Origin: Arenimonas sp.
GTDB taxonomy: Bacteria; Pseudomonadota; Alphaproteobacteria; Rhizobiales; Rhizobiaceae
Assembly (NCBI GenBank): GCA_019459145.1
Contig: JAIBEK010000020.1
Coordinates: 1-64,000, forward strand
Length of the DNA: 64,000 bases
Direction: 5' to 3'
Part shown: piece after piece, positions 39,770 through 49,225 of the stretch
How the letters are laid out: every line of letters begins with the position of its first letter
How positions within the stretch are numbered: position 1 is the stretch's first letter
Translations under genes and position numbers: made by a program
The notes under the pieces: generated by a model
Seen by the model: the letters and a program-made list of their open reading frames with translations, nothing else
What the model was told of the DNA's origin: nothing
Database searches by the model: none

Positions 39770-40468
39770 TCAGCTGCGGCGGCTGACGACGGGCCCCTTG
39801 GTCGAGCCGAACTCGGCGATCACCGTCTCGCCGGCAATGGCGGTCTGGCCGATCGACACCCGCGGTTCGGCTCCGGCAGGCAGGAAGACATCAAGACGCG
39901 AGCCGAAGCGAATGAGGCCGAAGCGTTCGCCGGCGGCCAGCGGATCGTTGGGATTGGCCCAGCAGACGATGCGGCGCGCCACGAGCCCGGCGATCTGCAC
40001 GACGCCGATCTTTCCGTGGCCGGTCTCGATGACCAGGCCGTTGCGCTCGTTGTCTTCGCTCGCCTTGTCCAGCTCGGCATTGAGGAAGCTGCCTTCGCGA
40101 TAGACGATGTTGTCGATTCGGCCGCGCACCGGCGAGCGGTTCACATGGCAGTTGAACACGTTCATGAAGACCGAGATGCGCAGCATCGGCTCGTTGCCGA
40201 GGTGGAGTTCCTCGGGCGGAACGGTCATCTGGATGGCGGAGACGCGGCCGTCGGCCGGGCTGACGACGAGGTCGTCGTCCTGCGGCGTGACCCGCTCCGG
40301 ATCGCGGAAGAAATAGGCGCACCACAGGGTCAGCACCATGCCCACCCAGAACAGCGGCTCGAAGATCCAGCCGAGGATCAGCGAGGCGACGAAGAATATG
40401 GCGACGAAGGGATAGCCTTCCTTGTGCACAGGCACGATAGCCTTACGGATACTCTCGAACAGATCCAT
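39770..40468 (-). CDS. psd: Phosphatidylserine decarboxylase (short, soluble-type proenzyme)
   Basis: 232 aa. The proenzyme self-cleaves at Gly189-Ser190 in [14 protein letters not shown] to create the pyruvoyl group. Other motifs are [26 protein letters not shown] and [21 protein letters not shown]. An N-terminal double hydrophobic segment (residues 22-52) anchors it to the membrane. The length fits the archaeal/rhizobial Psd class, shorter than the E. coli enzyme. Upstream of pssA in the same transcript. Confidence 0.96.
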   Translation of the reverse strand: MDLFESIRKAIVPVHKEGYPFVAIFFVASLILGWIFEPLFWVGMVLTLWCAYFFRDPERVTPQDDDLVVSPADGRVSAIQMTVPPEELHLGNEPMLRISVFMNVFNCHVNRSPVRGRIDNIVYREGSFLNAELDKASEDNERNGLVIETGHGKIGVVQIAGLVARRIVCWANPNDPLAAGERFGLIRFGSRLDVFLPAGAEPRVSIGQTAIAGETVIAEFGSTKGPVVSRRS

Positions 40469-40709
40469 GAAAAACCTCGTTTCGCTGCAAAGGATCGACG
40501 TGGCTGACTAACCCGAAAGCGTGCCAGGGGCAATGCTCTCGCGTCGGAAACAAACGCCGCAGCGAACGGGCGCAGGTCCGACCATTTTTGGTAGGTGGGG
40601 CCGCGTGCACCATCCGTCAATATTTCCCCCCTAGAACGACAGGTAAAAACTTGTAGTCGCCCCTTGTGGAAAGTTCTCCGCCGGCATGCTGAAGAATATG
40701 GAAGCGTAA

Positions 40710-41996
40710 TTGTCCAATCGTGAACAAAGCTCGATACGGCAGCCCGATGCCCGGGCGCTCCGGGAAATCCTCTGGCTTGCCGTCGATGGCCGTCCGATGC
40801 CGCGGCTCCTTGCTGCCAATGGCGTGATCGCGCCGCAATCCTTCGAGGTCCCGAAGACGCCGTTGGCCTGTTTCGTCCCGGTCGAGGCTGCAAGATTGGG
40901 CAGCGCCGTAGGTGAATTGCGCCGGACCCTGGGCGAACAAGCCTATATCGTGATTGCCTGCGATCGGCTGAGCCCCGCCTGGGTCCAACGCGCGATCGCG
41001 CTCGGCGCCGACGATGTCGTCGATCCGACCTCGGCGGAGGACGTCGCCATCTGTCTCGCCCGCACGCGTCGCGCGATCGAGCGGGCACGCGGCGCACAGA
41101 CCGAACACGCCTGCCTCGCCATGGAACGGGACTATCTGCAGGCCTGCATCGACAACCTGCCGGCGCCGATCTTCTTCAAGAATGCCGACGGGATTTATGT
41201 CGGCTGCAATGGCGCCTTTGCCGAATTCATCGGCAGCCCGCCGGACGGCGTGGTCGGCCGCTCCGTCTTCGATATTGCGCCCGAAGCACTGGCCCACCGT
41301 TATCAGGCGGCCGACGACGAGCTTCTCCGGCGTGGCGGCACCCAGGTCTATGAAAGCGAGGTCTGCCATTCGGGCGGAACGCGCCGCCATGTCATGTTCC
41401 ACAAGGCGGCGATCAAGGGCGGGGACGGGCGGGTCCGCGGCATTGCCGGCGCCATCCTCGACATCACCGAGCGCAAGACGCTCGAAGCCCGCCTGACCGA
41501 AGCCGCCGAACGCGATCCGCTGACCAATGCCTATAACCGCCGCAAATTCTTCGATCTGGCCGAGCAAATGGCCGAGCAGGCCCGCAAGGACGACAAGCCC
41601 CTGGCGGTAGCCATCATCGATGTCGACCACTTCAAGCTGATCAACGACCGGCTCGGCCATGCCGAAGGCGACAATGCGCTGCGAATGATCGCCGGCACGC
41701 TGGAGGAGACGATCGGCAAGGGCAATGTCATCGCCCGCGCCGGCGGGGAGGAGTTCTACGCGCTGTTCACCGACGGATCGATCGCCGAGGCGAAGCGTGT
41801 CGCCGAACGCATGCGGGTGGAAGTCGAGCGTATCTGCCAGACGACCGCCCTGGCGGCGCTGGCCGGCACGGTCAGCATCGGCCTTGCCGGCTTCCTGCCC
41901 TTGGAGGAGGATCTGGACGAGGCCCTCAAGCGCGCCGATGATGCGCTGTACCGGGCCAAGAACAGCGGCCGCAATCGCCTCTGCGTCGCGGCCTGA
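40710..41996 (+). CDS. Diguanylate cyclase with receiver-like, PAS and GGDEF domains
   Basis: 428 aa if the TTG at 40710 is used, which has GGAAG 6 bases upstream. The first ATG in frame is at 40797 (residue 30), so the start is uncertain. Residues about 30-120 look like a receiver-type fold without a confirmed Asp site (ALGADDVVDPTSAEDVAICLARTRRA). A PAS domain (145-265; NLPAPIFFKNADGIYVGCN, closing GAILDITERK) is followed by GGDEF with RDPLTNAYNRRKFF, IDVDHFKLINDRLGH and the active motif AGGEEF. No EAL domain. It should make cyclic di-GMP. It stands alone, convergent with the ABC exporter. Confidence 0.9.
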   Translation: MSNREQSSIRQPDARALREILWLAVDGRPMPRLLAANGVIAPQSFEVPKTPLACFVPVEAARLGSAVGELRRTLGEQAYIVIACDRLSPAWVQRAIALGADDVVDPTSAEDVAICLARTRRAIERARGAQTEHACLAMERDYLQACIDNLPAPIFFKNADGIYVGCNGAFAEFIGSPPDGVVGRSVFDIAPEALAHRYQAADDELLRRGGTQVYESEVCHSGGTRRHVMFHKAAIKGGDGRVRGIAGAILDITERKTLEARLTEAAERDPLTNAYNRRKFFDLAEQMAEQARKDDKPLAVAIIDVDHFKLINDRLGHAEGDNALRMIAGTLEETIGKGNVIARAGGEEFYALFTDGSIAEAKRVAERMRVEVERICQTTALAALAGTVSIGLAGFLPLEEDLDEALKRADDALYRAKNSGRNRLCVAA

Positions 41997-42030
41997 ACCG
42001 AGGCCGAACGCTCCGACCAAGGTCCGTGAC

Positions 42031-43917
42031 TCAGACCGCCGGCGGCTTGCGCACCACGATCCCCAGTTCGTCGCTCTCGCGCACCTGGCGCAGGTGTTCC
42101 TCCGCCTGGGTCGCCTCGCGCTGACGGTTCCACATCGAGGCATAGAGCCCGCCCATGTCGAGCAACGCCGCATGGGTGCCGCGCTCGGCGATCTCTCCGC
42201 CCTTCAGCACGATGATTTCGTCGGCATCGACCACGGTCGACAAGCGGTGGGCGATGACCAGTGTCGTGCGGTTCTTCGACACGATGTCGAGCGCCGCCTG
42301 AATCTCTTGCTCGGTCGTGGTGTCCAGCGCCGAGGTCGCCTCGTCGAGGATCAGGATCGGCGGCGCCTTCAGCACGGTGCGGGCAATCGCCACGCGTTGC
42401 TTTTCCCCGCCCGAGAGTTTCAGCCCGCGCTCGCCGACCTTGGTCTGGAAGCCGTCCGGCAGGTCGGTGATGAAGTGGCCGATCTGGGCGATGTCGGCGG
42501 CTTGGGTGATCTCGTCGTCGCTGGCTGACGGGCGCCCGTAGCGGATATTGTAGGCGATCGTGTCGTTGAACAGCACTGTGTCCTGCGGCACCATGCCGAT
42601 GGCTGTGCGCAGGCTCTTCTGGGTGACGTCGCGCACGTCCTGACCGTCGATGGTGATCGATCCCTGCTGAATGTCGTAGAAGCGGTAGAGAAGGCGTGAA
42701 ATGGTCGATTTGCCGGCGCCGGACGGTCCGACCACGGCGACCGTCTTTCCGGCCGGCACCTCGAACGACACGCCCTTGAGGATGGGGCGCTGCGGGTCGT
42801 AGGCGAAATGCACATCCTTGAAGACGATGGCGCCCTGTCCGATGACGAGGTCCGGTGCTCCGGGCTTGTCGACCACCTCGGCCTGAACCTCGAGCAGGTC
42901 GAACATTTGTTCGATGTCGGTCAGGCCTTGGCGGATTTCCCGATAGACGAAGCCGATGAAATTGAGCGGCACGGCGAGTTGCAGGAGCATGGCGTTGACG
43001 AAGACGAAATCGCCGATCGTCTGCTCGCCACGGCTGACCGCCATGGCTGACATCACCATCATCACCGTGGTTCCGAGGCCGAAGATCACGCCCTGGCCGA
43101 AGTTGAGCCAGCCGAGCGAGGTCCAGACCTGGGTCGCCGACTTCTCGTAGCGCGCCATTGACTGGTCGAAGCGGCTCGCTTCCATGTCTTCATTGCCGAA
43201 ATACTTGACCGTCTCGAAGTTAAGCAACGAATCGATCGCCTTGGTGTTGGCGTCCGTGTCGCTGTCGTTCATCGACCGGCGGATGCCGATGCGCCAGTCG
43301 CTGGCGCGGATGGTGAACCAGATATAGGCCCAGACCGTGATGGCGGTGACCGCCAGATAGGAGAAGCCGTAGCCCCACCAGAAGATCGCCGCGGTCAGCA
43401 GGAATTCGATGAAGGTCGGAACCGAGTTGAGAATGGTAAACCGAACGATCGTCTCGATGCCCTTGGTGCCGCGCTCGATGATGCGCGACAGGCCGCCGGT
43501 CTTGCGCTCCAGGTGGAAGCGCAGCGACAGCTTGTGCATGTGCACGAAGGTCCGGTAGGCGAGCTGGCGCACCGCATATTGCCCGACGCTGGCAAACAGG
43601 GCGTCGCGCAGCTGGTTGAGGCCGACCTGGGCGATGCGGGTGAGATTGTAGACGATGACCAGCGCCACGGCGCCGAGCAGGAAGACCGGCAGGATGCCGG
43701 CCATGTCGAGCTTGCCGTTGAGCGCGTCGGTCGCCCATTTGAAGAAGTAGGGGACGAGGATGAGAACCAGCTTCGAGATGAGCAGGAAGACGGTGGCCCA
43801 GACGACCCGCATCTTGAGGTCCAGCCGGTCCCGCGGCCACATATAGGGCCAGAGGTTGACGAGCGTATCGAGGGGATTGCTGCTGTCCGCCGAAATCGTC
43901 TTCTTGTTGCCAGCCAT
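42031..43917 (-). CDS. ABC exporter half-transporter, ATM1/HMT1 type
   Basis: 628 aa, six membrane segments followed by a nucleotide-binding domain: Walker A GPSGAGKST, Q-loop GMVPQDTVLF, signature LSGGEKQR, Walker B ILILDEATSALD, and switch His in IAHRLSTV. The transmembrane part has the ATM1 pattern (LRFHLERKTGGLSRIIERGT, NTKAIDSLLNFETVKYFGNE). Relatives export glutathione-linked sulfur or metal species and help in cytosolic Fe-S supply or metal tolerance. Start ATG 43917 (MAGNKK); the long frame to 44235 starts with a non-family segment. C-terminus KPPAV. Confidence 0.92.
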   Translation of the reverse strand: MAGNKKTISADSSNPLDTLVNLWPYMWPRDRLDLKMRVVWATVFLLISKLVLILVPYFFKWATDALNGKLDMAGILPVFLLGAVALVIVYNLTRIAQVGLNQLRDALFASVGQYAVRQLAYRTFVHMHKLSLRFHLERKTGGLSRIIERGTKGIETIVRFTILNSVPTFIEFLLTAAIFWWGYGFSYLAVTAITVWAYIWFTIRASDWRIGIRRSMNDSDTDANTKAIDSLLNFETVKYFGNEDMEASRFDQSMARYEKSATQVWTSLGWLNFGQGVIFGLGTTVMMVMSAMAVSRGEQTIGDFVFVNAMLLQLAVPLNFIGFVYREIRQGLTDIEQMFDLLEVQAEVVDKPGAPDLVIGQGAIVFKDVHFAYDPQRPILKGVSFEVPAGKTVAVVGPSGAGKSTISRLLYRFYDIQQGSITIDGQDVRDVTQKSLRTAIGMVPQDTVLFNDTIAYNIRYGRPSASDDEITQAADIAQIGHFITDLPDGFQTKVGERGLKLSGGEKQRVAIARTVLKAPPILILDEATSALDTTTEQEIQAALDIVSKNRTTLVIAHRLSTVVDADEIIVLKGGEIAERGTHAALLDMGGLYASMWNRQREATQAEEHLRQVRESDELGIVVRKPPAV

Positions 43918-44048
43918 TCCTGATCCACCTCGGAAGTCTCTGTAGCGCCAAAAAAGCGGCGACCCCTTGGGAGCCGCCGCCTGTACTCGCACATAGGGCC
44001 TCGCCTTGCGCAATACAATGTCGTGGCGGAGAAAACTCCCCGCCGAAC

Positions 44049-46097
44049 CTAGTTGCCGGTCCCGCCGCTCAGGCGTTTGCGGTGGATCTCTTCCGCATCG
44101 GGCAGCGCCTCGCTCGGAACCTCGAACACCTGGCCCGGCTCGATCAGGTCCGGATTGTTGATGAGATTGGAATTGGCGAGGTAGATCGTCGTATAGCGCA
44201 CGCCCTGGCCGTAGACGCGGCGCGAGATCTGCCACAGCGTATCGCCGCGACGGATGATCACGCTGTTGCGGCTTTCGGTCAGCGGCGCCTGCTCTATCGT
44301 CTTCGGCGCGGCGGCCGTTGCCTGAGGTGCAGCGGGTTCAGCGGGCGCGGTGCCCGGCGTGGCCACGGCTTCCGCCGGGGGCAAGGCGAGGTCCGGCGTC
44401 GGTGCCTTAGGCGAAAGGACCTCCTCGACCAGGACGGCGATCTTCGGCAGTTCGGCGCCGACCGCCTCGATATCGTTCGGCAGGCCCTGCAGGGCCGTAT
44501 GGGCCTTGCCGGCCTTCGCCGCCGTTGCCGCGACGAAATCGACAATCGGCTTGGCTGCCACGGCCGCGGGGCGGAAATCGGCGATCGACTTCAGGCTGAT
44601 TTCGCTTGCCGAGCGGGCGGCCGCGAGCTCCTCGAGCACCGGCTTCTTGCCGTCGGCATAGAGACCTTGCAGCAGGGCGAAAGCCTGGCCGAGCGAGCCG
44701 CGCAGCTTTTCAAACGCGGCGAGATCGACCGGCACCATGGCGCCGCCCTGTCCCGAGGCCGTCTGGCTGTTCTGCGCGACGACGGACACCTGTTCGCCTT
44801 CGGGGCGATTGAACGGCACCGAGGTCCTGACGACCACCTGGCCGGCGGCATCGAGCAGTTCGGCATGAATGACATGGGCGCCGACCGAAAGCGTGATCCG
44901 CCCTTCGACGACGAAATTGCCGCTCGCGTCGGCCACGGCATTGCCGATGACCGTGTCGTCGGCAATGCCCCGGACAGCGCTGCCGACCGGCGCCTTGCCG
45001 GCGATGAAGATGCGGTCACCCTCGATCTCCACGGCGGACACCTGGATTTCCGGATTGACGGATTTGGCTTCGACGCTGGCTGCCGGCTGGTCGGCTATCG
45101 GCGCCGTGGCGGTCTCGCCACTCTCGGGCGTAGCCGGGACTGCCGGCGCGTTGGCGTTATCGGCCGCCGCGACGCGCTCCTGCTTGGCCGCGGAATTGAC
45201 GCTTTCCGGCAGGGTGATCAGCCGGCTCGCTTCGCCCGGTTTGGATACCATGGCCAGCAGCTTGCCGTCCGCATTTGCGGGAACCGAGATCGTCGCGACT
45301 TCCTCCGACGTGACGGACTTTCCGTCGGTGTCGGTCGCCTTGAGCTGCAGGCTGTGGTCGCCGGGCGGCAGCGGCTGGTCGAGGACCGCGGCAAAATCGC
45401 CGCTCGGTCCGACGTCGAGCGAGGCGATCACCTTGTCCCCGGCGATGATCTCGAGCTTGGAGCCCGCGGCCGCATTGCCGGCGATCACGGTCGAACCATC
45501 GGGCTCGACGCGCAGGACGTCGAAGCGCGGCAAGGCGGCGTCGGCCGCGTTGTCGGGAGAGGCAGCGGGGGCGCTCGGTGTCGCCTCCGGTGTTGCTGTC
45601 CCCGTCAGCGCGCCTTCGATCGCAGCAATCAGCCCCGCAGCCTTGGCCGGATCATCCGGCAGCGCCTCGATCAGGCCGAGCGCCTTGGCAGCGCCGTCGC
45701 GGGCAGTCTTCATCGCCATGTCGAGCGTCGCATCAATGCCGGCCGGAATGTCGAGGGCGACGATCGCCTGGACGGCAGCCCTTGCCACGGCCTTGGCCGT
45801 GGCGAATGCGTCGGCCGCCGGCGTGCGGCCCTCGGCGAACAAGGCCTTCATGCCGGTCACCGCGGTTACGGCCTCGGCCTTCAGCCGGTCCATCTTTTCA
45901 GCTGCCACCTTGGCGGCATCCGCCACTGCTTTATCCGCCTGTCCCGCCACGTCCTTGGCCGTGTCGACGGCCGGGCTCGCGACCTTCGACGCGTCCTCCT
46001 GGACCGGCGAGACGCGCGGCAGGACGAAGAACACCATCAGCAGGGTCGAAACGCCGAGAACCAACAGGGCGACCCAAAGGGCGCGGTTTTTCATCAT
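44049..46097 (-). CDS. LysM-domain protein with Ala-rich and Ig-like segments
   Basis: 682 aa from ATG 46097 (GGAG upstream). An N-terminal membrane anchor (ALWVALLVLGVSTLLMVFFVL) is followed by an Ala/Lys/Asp-rich helical region (40-180) and Ig-like repeated units (FDVLRVEPDGSTVIAGNAAAG and VSAVEIEGDRIFIAGKAPVGS). An Ala/Pro-rich linker and a C-terminal LysM domain (VIIRRGDTLWQISRRVYGQG, then NLINNPDLIEPGQVFEVP) complete it. It is anchored in the inner membrane with the LysM in the periplasm, binding peptidoglycan. The Ig-like modules of rhizobial LysM proteins have this form; the exact role is unknown. Confidence 0.85.
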   Translation of the reverse strand: MMKNRALWVALLVLGVSTLLMVFFVLPRVSPVQEDASKVASPAVDTAKDVAGQADKAVADAAKVAAEKMDRLKAEAVTAVTGMKALFAEGRTPAADAFATAKAVARAAVQAIVALDIPAGIDATLDMAMKTARDGAAKALGLIEALPDDPAKAAGLIAAIEGALTGTATPEATPSAPAASPDNAADAALPRFDVLRVEPDGSTVIAGNAAAGSKLEIIAGDKVIASLDVGPSGDFAAVLDQPLPPGDHSLQLKATDTDGKSVTSEEVATISVPANADGKLLAMVSKPGEASRLITLPESVNSAAKQERVAAADNANAPAVPATPESGETATAPIADQPAASVEAKSVNPEIQVSAVEIEGDRIFIAGKAPVGSAVRGIADDTVIGNAVADASGNFVVEGRITLSVGAHVIHAELLDAAGQVVVRTSVPFNRPEGEQVSVVAQNSQTASGQGGAMVPVDLAAFEKLRGSLGQAFALLQGLYADGKKPVLEELAAARSASEISLKSIADFRPAAVAAKPIVDFVAATAAKAGKAHTALQGLPNDIEAVGAELPKIAVLVEEVLSPKAPTPDLALPPAEAVATPGTAPAEPAAPQATAAAPKTIEQAPLTESRNSVIIRRGDTLWQISRRVYGQGVRYTTIYLANSNLINNPDLIEPGQVFEVPSEALPDAEEIHRKRLSGGTGN

Positions 46098-46254
46098 CGT
46101 CAGTCTCCGGGCGGAACAGCCGCCATGATCTTTCAAAAACTGCTAGCCCCATATCTCGACTTTCACAAGCGTTCTCAAGGGATTCGGGATTGTGGCAAAC
46201 AGCTTTCCGTCAATTTTGTTGACCTCGCCGTCGCTCCACGGTCATGTTTCGGAC

Positions 46255-46875
46255 ATGAGTGAAAAAGCATCTTCGATTCGATCCGTCTGCGTCTATTGCG
46301 GTTCCCAGCCCGGACGCGACCCGTCTTACCTCGCAGCGGGCCGCGCGCTCGGCCGCTCGATCGCAGCGCACGGTCTGCAACTCGTCTATGGCGGCGGCAC
46401 CAAGGGGATCATGGGCGCCGTCGCCAGCGGCGTCCTCTCGAACGGCGGGAAGGTGACCGGCATCATCCCCGAATTCCTCGTCGACATGGAAGCCACGCGC
46501 CATTCGCTGGGCCAGCTCGACGAACTGATCGTCACCAGGGACATGCACGAGCGCAAGCACGCCATGTTCGAGCGCGCCGATGCCTTCGTCACCCTGCCGG
46601 GCGGGATCGGCACTCTGGAGGAGATCGTCGAGATCATGACCTGGGCACAGCTGGGCCGCCATGAGAAGCCGATGGTCTTCGCCAATGTCAACGGCTTCTG
46701 GGATCCGATGCTCGAACTGGTGCGCCACATGCGCGAGCAGGGCTTCATCCACACTGCCCACCGGGTCCAGCCGATGGTGATCGCCGAGATCGACGACATC
46801 GTGCCGGCGATCCTCGAAAAGCTCGAGACGGTCACCGACCTCGACGGGGCCGACGAGGTCATCTCCCGGCTTTGA
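46255..46875 (+). CDS. LOG family nucleotide 5'-monophosphate nucleosidase (cytokinin-activating type)
   Basis: 206 aa from ATG 46255. The Rossmann-like LOG fold has VCVYCGSQPGRDPSY, LVYGGGTKGIMG and the active motif PGGIGTLEE (residues 115-123), with the arginine-containing MHERKHAM. It releases the base from AMP-like nucleotides; in plants and some bacteria this frees cytokinin. A GTG at 46192 would add 21 residues that are not family-like. It is convergent with the cupin gene, 12 bases apart. Confidence 0.9.
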   Translation: MSEKASSIRSVCVYCGSQPGRDPSYLAAGRALGRSIAAHGLQLVYGGGTKGIMGAVASGVLSNGGKVTGIIPEFLVDMEATRHSLGQLDELIVTRDMHERKHAMFERADAFVTLPGGIGTLEEIVEIMTWAQLGRHEKPMVFANVNGFWDPMLELVRHMREQGFIHTAHRVQPMVIAEIDDIVPAILEKLETVTDLDGADEVISRL

Positions 46876-46887
46876 GGCCGGCGCCGA

Positions 46888-47217
46888 TCAATCGACGATG
46901 AACAGCCTGGCTCCGACCTTTGTGGAGGAGCGGTGCGGTTCGGCATTATCCGCCACCTGATAGCTCATGCCCGGCTTCAGCACGAAGACGCGGCCGTCGG
47001 CAAGCTCGGTCGTCAGTTCGCCTTCCAGGCACAGCAGGACATGTCCCTTGACGCACCAGTGATCGGCCAGGTAGCCGGGCGTGTATTCGACCATCCGAAC
47101 CCGAACCGGGCCGAATTGCCGTGTGCGCCAGGTGGCTGCGCCTGTCTCGCCCTTATGCTCCGTCGTCTCGACCATGCTCCAGTCGGTGGTGCCGAAGGGG
47201 ATCTCCGTCATCTGCAT
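46888..47217 (-). CDS. DHCW-motif cupin protein
   Basis: 109 aa, a single beta-barrel cupin domain. The motif GYLADHWCVKGHVLLCLEGEL is split over two strands and includes the DHWC residues that name this family; the second cupin motif is ELADGRVFVLKPGMSYQVADNAEPHRS. A metal site through His and Glu is likely. Function not established. It begins MQMTEIPFGTTDW at ATG 47217. Confidence 0.83.
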   Translation of the reverse strand: MQMTEIPFGTTDWSMVETTEHKGETGAATWRTRQFGPVRVRMVEYTPGYLADHWCVKGHVLLCLEGELTTELADGRVFVLKPGMSYQVADNAEPHRSSTKVGARLFIVD

Positions 47218-47268
47218 CTGCTGTCTCCGGTGGGTTCTGGCCGAGCGGTCGCGCGCTCGAGCTCGCTG

Positions 47269-48180
47269 TCAGCGGTTGCGATAGTCGCGGATCATCGGCC
47301 AGGAATAGGTGACCAGGCCGGCCCAGATGAACAGGAAGGCGATGAACTGCGTCCGGCCGAAAGGCTCGTGGAACACGAAGACCGCGGTGATGAACACCAT
47401 GGTCGGCGCGATATACTGCATCATGCCGATCGTCGACAGCCTGAGCAGCTTTGCCCCGTTGGCGTAGCTCATCAGCGGGATGGCCGTGGCGATGCCGCTG
47501 AAGAACAGCAGGCCCACGTCGCTTGCGCCCGAGCCGTTGGACAGATGCCCTGTGCCGTTCCATTCAATGAACAGGATATAGAGGCAGGCCGGCAGCGAGA
47601 GGATCAGGATCTCGAGGAAGAAACCCTGGTTCGGCCCGATCGGCAGCGTCTTGCGGAAAAAGGCGTAGAACCCCCAACTGAATGCCAGGGCCAGCGAAAT
47701 CCACGGTAGCCCGCCGGCGTCATAGCTGAGGATGGCAACAGCGATCGCCGCCAGCAGGACAGCGATCTTCTGCGGCAGCATCATCCGTTCCTTGAGCAGG
47801 ATGGCGCCGATCAGCACCGAGATCAGCGGGTTGATGTAGTAGCCAAGAGCGCCCTGCAAGGCATGGCCGGAGGTGATCGCATAGACATAGACCAGCCAGT
47901 TGATGGTCACCAGCGTGGCCGTTACCAGCGCCATGGCAAGCATGGACGGGGTGCGGATCGCCTTCCACACATCCCCGCCGCGCTTGAGGAAAAGCAGGAT
48001 GACGCCGGTGATCGGCAAGGACCAGACGATGCGGTTGGCAACGACCTCCATCGGCGGAATATGCGCCACCAGCTTGAGATAGAGCGGCAGGAAACCCCAC
48101 ATGAAATAGGCCGCGAAAGCGAAGGCGAAGCCGCGCGCGCTGTCCTCGTTCTTCACCGCAGGTGCAATCTGTTCGGTCAT
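47269..48180 (-). CDS. rarD: RarD-type EamA transporter
   Basis: 303 aa from ATG 48180, ten membrane segments in two EamA halves. The RarD-specific start is AYFMWGFLPLYLKLVAHIPP, followed by NRIVWSLPITG. It probably exports small metabolites; the E. coli RarD link to chloramphenicol is not a substrate assignment. The frame to 48201 begins at a TTG and is rejected. The gap to the upstream methyltransferase gene (divergent) is 149 bases. Confidence 0.88.
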   Translation of the reverse strand: MTEQIAPAVKNEDSARGFAFAFAAYFMWGFLPLYLKLVAHIPPMEVVANRIVWSLPITGVILLFLKRGGDVWKAIRTPSMLAMALVTATLVTINWLVYVYAITSGHALQGALGYYINPLISVLIGAILLKERMMLPQKIAVLLAAIAVAILSYDAGGLPWISLALAFSWGFYAFFRKTLPIGPNQGFFLEILILSLPACLYILFIEWNGTGHLSNGSGASDVGLLFFSGIATAIPLMSYANGAKLLRLSTIGMMQYIAPTMVFITAVFVFHEPFGRTQFIAFLFIWAGLVTYSWPMIRDYRNR

Positions 48181-48329
48181 GATGGACGAATTCCCGGTCA
48201 ATATCTCGGCATGCGGTTAGCGGATGGCTTGCGAATGGGCAAATTCATTCGGGTGAACAATGGTCGATTGCTTTTGATGCGTGCACACGGCAAATTTGCA
48301 ATCGGGGGCCATGCAGATGGAGGCGGATC

Positions 48330-49220
48330 ATGCTGGCCGGTTCGACCATGGAGCAGCGTCGGCACTATGCGGTGCGGATGCTGCAGAAGGCGGGTGTCCT
48401 GTCGGATGACCGCCTGGCGGATGCATTTTCTAAAGTACGACGCGAGGATTTCCTCGGTCCGCCGCCCTGGCTGATACAGGAGCGTGGTGGCTATCGTGAG
48501 GCGCCGTCGCATGACGTGGCGACGCTCTATGAAGATGTGCTGGTGGCACTCGACGCCTCGCGCGGCGTCAACAATGGCAGCCCCTCGCTGCACGCGCTGG
48601 CCCTTCATTCGCTGGCGCCCCAGGCGGGCGAAACGGTGGTCCATGCGGGTGCCGGAACAGGCTATTACACCGCCATCCTGGCTGAGCTCGTCGGCGCGCA
48701 GGGGCGTGTGCTTGCCGTCGAATACGATGCCGTGCTTGCCGACCGGGCGCGGACCTGCCTGGCCGGCCACCTCAACGTCGAGGTTATCTGCGGCAATGCC
48801 CTGGAATGGCCGAAGCACGAGGCCGACATCGTCTACGTCAACTTCGCCGTCGACCGGCCGGCCGAGGCCTGGATCGAACGGCTAAAGCCGGGTGGACGGC
48901 TGCTGTTCCCGCTGGGCGTCCCCGTCTTCGAGGGGCGCAACAAGGGGCCGGAATACACCGCCATGGCCGGGTTCCTGCTGGTGCGATGCGAAGCCGGAGG
49001 CTACTCCGCCCGCTTCATCGAGGGTGTCTCGTTCATCTGGGGCGAGGGGGTGACCCCGTCCGACTGGGCCTGCCATGCCCGGCTACGAGCCGCCTTCGCC
49101 GACAACTGGCGGGCGGTCCAGAGCCTGCGCTGGAAGGGCATACCGGCGGAGGACGAATGGTATTCCGAGCCGGACTGGGGCCTTTCCACTCATCCGCTGG
49201 CCGTTGCCGCGGCGGAGTGA
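48330..49220 (+). CDS. Protein-L-isoaspartate methyltransferase-like protein
   Basis: 296 aa. A SAM-dependent methyltransferase core is shown by VVHAGAGTGYYTAILAELV (motif I), LAVEYD and NVEVICGNALEWP. The N-terminal segment FSKVRREDFLGPPPWL resembles PCMT, but the usual substrate-binding GQTISQP-like signature is not present, so its substrate may differ from isoaspartyl residues. The C-terminal 80 residues (after FEGRNKGPEY) form an extension. ATG 48330 with GGAGG upstream. Convergent with cimA (5-base gap). Confidence 0.8.
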   Translation: MLAGSTMEQRRHYAVRMLQKAGVLSDDRLADAFSKVRREDFLGPPPWLIQERGGYREAPSHDVATLYEDVLVALDASRGVNNGSPSLHALALHSLAPQAGETVVHAGAGTGYYTAILAELVGAQGRVLAVEYDAVLADRARTCLAGHLNVEVICGNALEWPKHEADIVYVNFAVDRPAEAWIERLKPGGRLLFPLGVPVFEGRNKGPEYTAMAGFLLVRCEAGGYSARFIEGVSFIWGEGVTPSDWACHARLRAAFADNWRAVQSLRWKGIPAEDEWYSEPDWGLSTHPLAVAAAE

Positions 49221-49225
49221 CGCCG

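Noticed and set aside
44082-46262. 726-codon plus-strand frame opposite the LysM gene
   Set aside because: Arg/Gly/Asp-rich shadow; the minus strand carries a coherent anchor and LysM domain.
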